From Rhizaria sp. SCN 62-66 (Eukaryota > Rhizaria, unplaced): DNA of 64,000 bases. Below the pieces are notes generated by a model. That model had not been told where the DNA came from. It made no database searches and saw nothing but the letters and a program-made list of their open reading frames with translations. Location: contig MEDY01000001.1 of NCBI GenBank assembly GCA_001724265.1, positions 62,001 through 126,000 of the forward strand. The letters run 5' to 3'. Made by a program: the position numbers and the translations under genes. Below are positions 53,679 through 61,243 of this stretch, in pieces (the first letter of the stretch is position 1; each line of letters begins with the position of its first letter).

Positions 53679-54005
53679 ACGTGCAGCTGCGAAAGTGCTT
53701 AAAGCCAATAGTGGTTTCACGCATCATGCGTTCGCAATCACAAACCAGATTTGTACCATTTTATAATTTGTTAACTAATTACTACGCCATGTGAATTTTT
53801 GTATATTTGCTATATGTTCAACCCCGAGTTATCCAATACAACTAGTCAATTCCATCGACACGTTAATTTCTTAATAATTTCTGGATTCCCTATTTGGCCC
53901 AGTCATGACCTTGCTCAATTACTCGTGAGAAAACAAATTATCAGGTATCTGTCACATCACGGCCCGCTATGGCACACATCTAGCTCGTTAGACTGATACT
54001 TCACT
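53679..54005. other. Convergent intergenic region between Raptor and the NUDCD2-like gene
   Basis: About 330 AT-rich bases that contain both 3' UTRs. I see no frame or RNA gene. The change from GC-rich to AT-rich sequence occurs within about 50 bases of the Raptor stop codon. Confidence 0.5.
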
Positions 54006-54620
54006 TCATTTGGCGTTCTTCTTGATGGCTGCGTGGTTGATGCCGCCCATAAAGTCCCTTGCATCGGGCACGTCCCCAGTCAACGCCGCGTTGCTGAAGT
54101 CAAACCCGGGGTTCTCGCGCTGAAACCGCTCCAGCAGCAGCGCGCGCCGCGCCTGCTCGGTCTGCGCAAAGTCAAGCCGCGCGTGGGCCTCGAGCGCGGC
54201 GGGCCATACCGCGCCCGGCTGCGCCTTTTGCACGTTGATCACGATGTCGCCGTCCTCGATGGTCATCAGAGACTCGTCGGCGTCGGCCACACCACCCAGA
54301 GGCTCGTCAATGTACGCCTTGTCACTGCCGCGGATAGCAAGGTAGAGCCGCCCCGAGGTGACGCGGCAGTCGATGGCCTTGGCGGGCACGCTGGGTGGTC
54401 GAGGGACGTAGATGAGCACTTCGTCGAGCGTTTGCTCCCAGCGGTAGATTTCACGCCCGTTCACGCTCACGGGGATCGGGCCCTTTGCCGCGGGCTTCGG
54501 TGACGCGCTCGCGGGATCGGTGGCACTCGTTGCGGCGGCAGCGCGGTTGAGAGCGGCTTTGTCGCGCGCAGCGACGGCCTGCGCGGCGAGGGGGCGGAAG
54601 GATGGGTCCTTCTCGGCCAT
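54006..54620 (-). CDS. NUDCD2-like CS-domain protein
   Basis: 204 residues, single exon, ATG at 54620 (MAEKDPSFRP). The frame is open a little further, but there is no ATG there. Residues about 48-130 form a CS (p23/NudC-type) beta-sandwich: YRWEQTLDEVLIYVPRP (59-75), a central strand RVTSGRLYLAIRG, and the end LMTIEDGDIVINVQK. Residues 140-184 match the NUDCD2 C-terminus closely (W139, LLLERFQRENPGFDFSNAAL at 161-180). This segment separates NUDCD2 from NudC and NUDCD3. NUDCD2-type proteins are cytosolic co-chaperones linked to Hsp90 and the dynein regulator LIS1. The family usually has about 155-160 residues; the extra length is an Ala/Lys-rich N-terminus. It converges with Raptor and diverges from the ferlin gene. 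Confidence 0.88.
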   Translation of the reverse strand: MAEKDPSFRPLAAQAVAARDKAALNRAAAATSATDPASASPKPAAKGPIPVSVNGREIYRWEQTLDEVLIYVPRPPSVPAKAIDCRVTSGRLYLAIRGSDKAYIDEPLGGVADADESLMTIEDGDIVINVQKAQPGAVWPAALEAHARLDFAQTEQARRALLLERFQRENPGFDFSNAALTGDVPDARDFMGGINHAAIKKNAK

Positions 54621-55451
54621 CGCCACGAGCTAGTCTACGGTCATCTCAACCGCGTCGTCAGGAATCCCGGCGGGGCGGGAGCTCATATAATACTATATCA
54701 GAATCGCATAGTATGATCATGTGACATTAACAGATCGTTGAGGTGAGTATGCATATGCAGCTTGTCAGAGTGAGATTCAACAGTGCAGGTAGCTCATGCA
54801 AGACGCGCATCACGGGTGATATAATTTACATGGCATATAAGTAACGCACGCGTAATGACAATGTTCAAAGTTGACGTATTTTGACGATCAAATCACAGAC
54901 GTATAGCTTTTTTTGTTAATGCTTTCTCGAACTAAACTTCGAGCTCGGTTCGCAAAAAATCTGCCGGGCTGCGGTCGGCGGACACCACAGTGAAGAGTGC
55001 TCCTTTGGCAGGCGATGTATCCCGTCGAATGCTGCGTCTCGCGTCTGTCCGCTGAAGATAAACAAACTATTATATGACCAAATCAGAACCGCATATACAA
55101 GGTTATACTTCCGCGATGCACTTGACGCTGTGGGGGCCTCGTATGCGCTGCTCATTTTTGAACTTTGACGACTACCCTGTGAGAGGTCACCCTCCTACTC
55201 TTCCCAATGCGTAGCACCTGCTAAACAACAAGTATACGCATATGCATAGCACCCCGCTAACAAGTAGTGCATACCACACTGATATTCATGCGCCAAGTAC
55301 CATATGTCTTACTGTCGCTCTTGTTAAATCCCCTTCTTTCTGCTTGGCTTCTAGTTACCAAACCCGGCTCTGGCGCCTCTTCTTTCTTTCTTTCCTTGAC
55401 ACAGCCACAGCAGCCGCGTTCGTGCGCTCGCCCTCTTGTCAGTGAGGCACC
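54621..55451. other. Divergent promoter region between the NUDCD2-like and ferlin genes
   Basis: Two genes read outwards from 831 AT-rich bases. Close to the ferlin ATG the plus strand is pyrimidine-rich (55310-55400, repeated tcttt and tttcc), like other leaders in this window. Chance frames only; an 80-codon minus frame at 54916-55155 resembles nothing. Confidence 0.5.
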
Positions 55452-58400
55452 ATGGCGCAACGGGTTCCTTACAAGGTGTTTGTGCACCTTTCGGAAGCCC
55501 GTAGCTTCCTGGGTCTGTCCGACAACCACATGTCTGATGCCTACGCCGTGATCCGCATCGGCCCTTCGAACAAGCTGCAGCGCAAGACCGAAGTCAAGCT
55601 CGAGACGGTCAATGCCGTCTGGGAGGCCAAGTTCCTCTTTGAAGACGTCATGCTGACCGACGAAGAGTTTAAACGCGAGAAGCTCTCCATCTCGGTGTAC
55701 GACCGCAACGTGTTCGCGCGCAACGAGCTCATCGGCTCCCACGAATTTTCTCTGACCAACATCCTGCGCCAAAAGAGCGGGCAGTACGACCGCAAGTGGT
55801 TCGCGCTCACGCTGCCCGAGAACCCCGGCCACAACCGCGGCTTCATGAAGCTGACGGCGTTCGTGCTGCGACCCGGAGCTGAGACCCCGCACCCCGACGA
55901 GGCCAACAACGACACTGTGGACGAGGAGAAGACGATCCTGTCTGACCCGCTGCTCGAGCAGCGCACGCCCTACGTGCTCAACATGCTTATCTACCGCGGC
56001 CATCATATCCTAGAAAACACACAGCTCCCGCTTGGCGGCTCGCGAAACCCATTCGTGGTGGTGCGATTCAACGGAAACGTCGCGCAAACGCCCTACGCGT
56101 TTAACACATCGTCGCCCGTGTGGAACATGAAGCTGGTACTGCCGTTCAACATGCCTCTGACCTCGGAGTCTATCGAGGTGCAGCTCTGGAACTCGGTCAA
56201 CAACCGCCCCGCGCAGCTAATTGGCGAGGAGACGTTCAACTACTACAACCAGGGCCTCACACACAAGGCTTGGGGCCCGCGGTGGGTGAATCTCTACTCG
56301 TCCGAGTACGCATCGAAGCAGGTCTCCGTGCTCGGCAATATTAAGGACTCGCTGGACGTCTCTGGACGCAACAACCCTCTTCTGTCCGAGTACGTCGGCC
56401 GCCTGCTCGTCCGCATGTCCGTCACGCCCACTGACCGCGCGAACCAGCGCCTGTTGGTGCTATCGTGCAACCCGGTGTCAATGCCGCCCACGGTTGAGTA
56501 CTGCCTTGACTTGCTGCTGTACTCTTCGCTCGAAATCCCCGTGATGGGCGGGCAGATCCGCGTCGAGGTGGTGTTTGGCGACAAGCGCGCCGAGTCGACC
56601 CGTAAACTCGGCAAAGACGGCGTCTTCACATGGATGGAGACTATGGCGCCCGTGGTCGGCAAGCACGACAAGACGCCCGACGCCGACGATCCGATGCGGC
56701 TGTCGCTGCGCATCCACGGCCCCGCGGACGTGGAGCAATTGCATGACGCAGTCATCTCGGTCTTCCACTGCGTCGGCAACTCGACGCGCAAGATCGGCTT
56801 CCTGCGCCTCAAGCCCGTGCAGATGCTGCCCGGCGGCCGCCTCGACACGTACTTCGTCAACGGCCAGTACGCCGTGCCCAAGAAAGGCATGTTATCGCAG
56901 CGCGCACTGCAGGACATGTGGGCTCCCCGCTGGTACACGCTCAACCACGTGCGGCCCGACCCTGATAACCCGCAGCTCGTGCCCGGTTTCTTGCTCATGT
57001 CCATCGGCTTCGGCATGTCTGCCGTGCGGCCGTCGACGGTCCCGCGGCCGATCAAGCGGCCCAGCGTCAAGTGCACGCTGCGCTGCTACATCTACCACGG
57101 CGCCAACTTGCTCACGGCGGACTCGAACACGGTGGCGTCAAACCCGTTCCTCGTGGTGCGCTTTGCCGACGCCAGTTACCGCACGCGCACTATCAACGAC
57201 ACGACGTTTCCGTTCTGGTGCGAGTGGGCCGACCTGGGCCCCGTCGCTGTGGACTCTGACAATCCGCCCTCGGTTTTCCTGCAGCTGTACCACCAGACGC
57301 AGCTGCAGTACAAGCTCGTGGGCCGCACCGACATTCTCGGCAAGCACGCGCTGGGCAACTCCGCGGGCCACGTGTACCGCTACATGCTTTACTACGACCC
57401 GCACGAGGCGCAGGACGACGAGGCGCACGGCTCCTCCGCTGACGCCTCCTCCGGCAGCGGTGGCGGTGCGTCGTCGTCCACCGCGCTCACCGCGGGTGGC
57501 AACGGCCGCCGCGGGGCGACGGACCCCGAGCAGCAGCCCTACATCCTCGCGTGCTTCCAGCTGCTGCCGTACATCGCGGACCGGCCGCGGCGTCTGGCCA
57601 AGTACCCGATCAAGTCCGACTGGCTGCCGCAGGTGGGCGAGACCGTGGACGGTGTGGAGGTGACCGGCGGCCAGAGCGACGCCACACTGGGCAAGGACGG
57701 CCGCGCACGCCGCCGCGGCGGCAAGGGCGGCAACGGCTCCGCGGCCGGCGGCGAGGAGGACGAGGGCGAGGAGGACGACCAGGACGCGCCGATGAGGCTG
57801 CGGGGGCCCTTTGGTCAGCGCGACAGCGACAGCGACGAAGACGGGGGCCAGTCGGATTCTGACTCGGACTCGGACAACGGCGCCGGCGGCGAGACAGGTG
57901 ACACGGCCGCTAAGCCCAAGACGCGCGCCGCTGGCCGCCATAGGCGCGGGCGCGGCGCAGCGTACGACGAAGAGGAGAAGCAGCTACTCGAGGCGCGGCG
58001 CGGCAACCGACACAAGTTCACCGGCGAGAACCCAGACCACGTGTGGTGGCGGCCGCAGCTGAGTGAGTTCGCGTGCAAGCTCGAGATGGTGGGTGTGCGG
58101 CGCATGAAGCACTGGCGGCTCGACGACTCGTCGCGGCTGCGTGTCGTCGTCACGATCCCGCAGGTCGCGGGGCTGGCCAAGGCGTGGAAACACTCGGTGC
58201 CGGATGCGCAGAAGTGGGTGACGTACGAGCGCGCGGCGTCGAGTGTCATGGACGGCATGGCGCTGCAGATCATGGAGTCGCGCGAGCTCAACTCGGTCAA
58301 GCTCCCCGTCGTCAACCCCAATGGCGTCGCGCTGCGTGTCGCAGTGTACGACGACCGTGTTGGTGGCGAAGAGCTCATCGGCGTCGCGCACGTGCACATG

Positions 58401-60701
58401 TTCCAGAACAACCTCGTGTCGATGCCCGAGGCCAAGGTGCCGCCGTTTTACCAGTACAAGGGCTACTACGACCGGCGTATTCTCATGGACCAGGACAACG
58501 ACCTCAACCGCGCCGGCGACGGCAACGGCGATGACGACGAGGAGAACGTGGCCGCCGACACCGACATCAACGGCGGTGCGCGCAGGGGCTCACGCTCGGC
58601 GGCCACGTCGACCCTCGCGGCGACAGGCTCCACTGCGGGGGCCACAGGGGCCACGGCCAGCGCGGCGGGCAGCACCGCTGGCGCGACGGGCGGCGGCGGT
58701 GACGACGACGACGACGACGACTACAGCGACGACAGCGAAGACGACTCGGCCACGCTGACCGCGCTGTCGTACGACGACTCGATGGCCGACGGGCCGGTGC
58801 TGCCCGACGACGACGACGAGGTCGCGCGCGGGCTGGCTGAGATGGGGATCACGGTCAAGCCGCGCCCGCAGCGCCGCAAGGGCAAGGGCCGCGGTGCGCG
58901 CAAGGACGCGCTCGCTTCGGCCGCGGCGCACGACCGCGCTGTGGCGCAGGGTCTCGCGGCTGAGGAGGGCGGCGACAGCGACCAAGAAGCGCGGCGCCGA
59001 CGCAACACCAAGTACCGCGGGCTGCTCGACGAGTTCGGCAACCCGATTCTGGAGCTGGACAACAGCAATGACCAGATCAACACCTTCGCCGACTACGGCG
59101 CCGGTTCCGGCACGAGCGCGGCCAACAAGTTGCTGATCCAGGGTTTCATGCAGGCGCACGCGTCCAAGACGCTCACAGGCGGCAGCAACGCCACCGGGGT
59201 TGCCGGCGGCGTCGCCGTGACCTCGGCAGGCGCCACGGCCGTCGCTGCGGGCGCGCTCAACCCCGAAGAGGAGGACGACGTGGGCCACGCACCGCCGCTC
59301 AACGTGATGCTCATGGCGGGCCGCCAGGTGGGCTTCTCGCACGTGCAGTCGTCGCTGCTGCAAGTGACCGAGGCGCTCCAGTGGCGCAACGTCGGTGTCA
59401 TGAGGCTTTACTTCACGTCGCGGCCGATCCCCGACACGCGCCGGCCCCCGGCCTCGGTGGCCGCGGGGAACGAGGACGCGCTCGAGGAGTGGCGTGTGCA
59501 GTGCCAGGAGGTCCGCAAGCGCATCTTGCAGGAAGTGCGCGATGTCGATAACCTGGCGTGGCTGACGGAGCGCGTGTACAACAACAGGTTTGTGACGCGT
59601 CTGTACGTCTACGAGGGCAAATACCTGTCGCCGCGCGAGAGCTTCTTCACCGGCAACCAGTCCGCAAACCCGTTCCTGGTGGTGTCCAACGCGCCGGGGC
59701 CCGATTACACCGTTAACAACCGCGAGAGCGCGAAGGAGAACAACATCAACCCTGAGTTCTACCAAGTGTTCGAGATGCCCACGGAGCTGCCTAAGGCGCA
59801 CGTGCTCGACGTCGGGGTGTGGAACCGCGACAACATCACTGGTGACCAGATGATCGGCACCGTCGCTGTCGACGTTGAGGATCTGATCCTGTCCAAGCGC
59901 ACGCACGGCTCGTCAGCCTACTACTCGCTGCTGACGGAGCAGTCTGTGTTGTCGCACGGCAAGCTCAAGATGAAGATCGACGTGCTGACCGAAGACGAGG
60001 CGCGTCGTGTGCGCGCGGACGACCTTCTCGGGCAGGACCCGGCCGAGTTTGAGCTCCGCATGGTGATCTGGAACACGCGCGATATCCGTATGCCCGAAGA
60101 GAAGGACCGTGACAGTGAGGTCGACCAGAAGATGTATGCGACGGCCAACTTCAACGGCGAGTACGGCAACGACATCATCAAGGACACAGACACGGCCTGG
60201 TTCTCGGGCTCCGGCATGGCCGAGTGGAACTGGCGCATGAAGTGGCGCCTCCGTCTCCCGTGCCAGGTTCCGCGCATTAAGCTCTCGATGTGGTCCGACG
60301 CCGTCGTCGGCGACGCAGAGGCGATCGGTGAGTGTAATTACTCGCTGCAGCCCTTCTTCGAGCAGTCTCTTCGCGACCGCAAGCCGGTCTCGCACCGTCC
60401 GCAGCAGTGGATCCCGCTCACGCACCCCAACTACCCCGGCGTCGCGCTGGGCGAGATCTGCGTCGAGTTCTGGCTGCTCACGGCGATCGAGGCCGACAAG
60501 GCGCCAGTCGGCGAAGCGCAGAACGAGCCCAACCAGGACCCGTTCCTGCCGAACCCGCACCGCAACGCGCCCCCGTGGGCTGTCGGCTCGCGCGGACTCG
60601 CCTGGCTCGCCAAGCGCAAGGCCATTCTCATCGGGCTCTGCGTGCTCATTGTCGCTGTCGCGATTATCGTTCCCGTCGTGCTCATCCAGACCAAGAAGTA
60701 A
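55452..60701 (+). CDS. Ferlin: multi-C2-domain, C-terminally anchored membrane fusion/trafficking protein
   Basis: 1749 residues, single exon, ATG at 55452 in MAQRVPYKVF. Ferlins use tandem C2 domains to bind phospholipid, often with Ca2+, in vesicle fusion and membrane repair. C2-like segments are visible at about 5-140 (VFVHLSEARSFLGL, DAYAVIRIG), 172-300 (NPFVVVRFNGN), 348-465 (YCLDLLLYSSLEIP), 540-660 (NPFLVVRFADASYRT), 870-1000, 1377-1500 (FVTRLYVYEGKYLSP, NPFLVVSNAPGPDYTVNN) and 1530-1690 (LRMVIWNTRDIRMPEEKDRD). The last of these, with FSGSGMAEWNWRMKW and the EPNQDPFLPNPHRNAP signature, is diagnostic of the ferlin C-terminus. A single membrane helix at 1724-1745 ends in QTKK. Low-complexity acidic linkers lie at about 740-850 and 1020-1160. 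No DysF or FerA/B domain is evident. Some C2 loops lack the usual Asp set, so Ca2+ binding by all domains is doubtful. Confidence 0.92.
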   Translation: MAQRVPYKVFVHLSEARSFLGLSDNHMSDAYAVIRIGPSNKLQRKTEVKLETVNAVWEAKFLFEDVMLTDEEFKREKLSISVYDRNVFARNELIGSHEFSLTNILRQKSGQYDRKWFALTLPENPGHNRGFMKLTAFVLRPGAETPHPDEANNDTVDEEKTILSDPLLEQRTPYVLNMLIYRGHHILENTQLPLGGSRNPFVVVRFNGNVAQTPYAFNTSSPVWNMKLVLPFNMPLTSESIEVQLWNSVNNRPAQLIGEETFNYYNQGLTHKAWGPRWVNLYSSEYASKQVSVLGNIKDSLDVSGRNNPLLSEYVGRLLVRMSVTPTDRANQRLLVLSCNPVSMPPTVEYCLDLLLYSSLEIPVMGGQIRVEVVFGDKRAESTRKLGKDGVFTWMETMAPVVGKHDKTPDADDPMRLSLRIHGPADVEQLHDAVISVFHCVGNSTRKIGFLRLKPVQMLPGGRLDTYFVNGQYAVPKKGMLSQRALQDMWAPRWYTLNHVRPDPDNPQLVPGFLLMSIGFGMSAVRPSTVPRPIKRPSVKCTLRCYIYHGANLLTADSNTVASNPFLVVRFADASYRTRTINDTTFPFWCEWADLGPVAVDSDNPPSVFLQLYHQTQLQYKLVGRTDILGKHALGNSAGHVYRYMLYYDPHEAQDDEAHGSSADASSGSGGGASSSTALTAGGNGRRGATDPEQQPYILACFQLLPYIADRPRRLAKYPIKSDWLPQVGETVDGVEVTGGQSDATLGKDGRARRRGGKGGNGSAAGGEEDEGEEDDQDAPMRLRGPFGQRDSDSDEDGGQSDSDSDSDNGAGGETGDTAAKPKTRAAGRHRRGRGAAYDEEEKQLLEARRGNRHKFTGENPDHVWWRPQLSEFACKLEMVGVRRMKHWRLDDSSRLRVVVTIPQVAGLAKAWKHSVPDAQKWVTYERAASSVMDGMALQIMESRELNSVKLPVVNPNGVALRVAVYDDRVGGEELIGVAHVHMFQNNLVSMPEAKVPPFYQYKGYYDRRILMDQDNDLNRAGDGNGDDDEENVAADTDINGGARRGSRSAATSTLAATGSTAGATGATASAAGSTAGATGGGGDDDDDDDYSDDSEDDSATLTALSYDDSMADGPVLPDDDDEVARGLAEMGITVKPRPQRRKGKGRGARKDALASAAAHDRAVAQGLAAEEGGDSDQEARRRRNTKYRGLLDEFGNPILELDNSNDQINTFADYGAGSGTSAANKLLIQGFMQAHASKTLTGGSNATGVAGGVAVTSAGATAVAAGALNPEEEDDVGHAPPLNVMLMAGRQVGFSHVQSSLLQVTEALQWRNVGVMRLYFTSRPIPDTRRPPASVAAGNEDALEEWRVQCQEVRKRILQEVRDVDNLAWLTERVYNNRFVTRLYVYEGKYLSPRESFFTGNQSANPFLVVSNAPGPDYTVNNRESAKENNINPEFYQVFEMPTELPKAHVLDVGVWNRDNITGDQMIGTVAVDVEDLILSKRTHGSSAYYSLLTEQSVLSHGKLKMKIDVLTEDEARRVRADDLLGQDPAEFELRMVIWNTRDIRMPEEKDRDSEVDQKMYATANFNGEYGNDIIKDTDTAWFSGSGMAEWNWRMKWRLRLPCQVPRIKLSMWSDAVVGDAEAIGECNYSLQPFFEQSLRDRKPVSHRPQQWIPLTHPNYPGVALGEICVEFWLLTAIEADKAPVGEAQNEPNQDPFLPNPHRNAPPWAVGSRGLAWLAKRKAILIGLCVLIVAVAIIVPVVLIQTKK

Positions 60702-61243
60702 GCTCGAAACAAGAGGCGGTGTAGGATTTTGTATAGATTGCGCTTCTTGTTTTCGTGTTTCGGTGTTTGTTTGGCAGTTTAGTATCGACATATTGTTTTC
60801 TATTTTCTTATTATAACTACGTCCAGTATTGATATGCAAATGTACGCTCTTTGCGTACGTTGTTCATACACACAAATTTTCTCTACATGACATGACGGTA
60901 CATTACCGATGATTCATCCGATAATTCATTCAATATTTTGTATTGTTAAAGTTGGCATGTGATTAATTTTGACGTATAAAACATGCCGGTTATAAAAAAT
61001 TAGTGTACAATAATAGTGAAGACACCGATTTTAGAATATAAAATACAGACGCATCACACATACTCAGACAGGGAGAGAAAGAAACAGAAGACAAGGGGCA
61101 TAAAAGATAGAGAGGACATGTTTCTTAAAATGAAAAATAGATAAATCATGACACAGAGCAACTCAACACACAGCGTTCATATATAAACTGATTAAGCATT
61201 GTCAAGACATTGTCTTTAAGATGCAGTACAAGTGTAAGTGTAC
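60702..61243. other. Convergent intergenic region between ferlin and the Q/K-rich protein gene
   Basis: 542 AT-rich bases containing both 3' flanks. The right half (about 61060-61125) is purine-rich on the plus strand, which is pyrimidine-rich in the minus-strand transcript. I see no gene. Confidence 0.5.
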
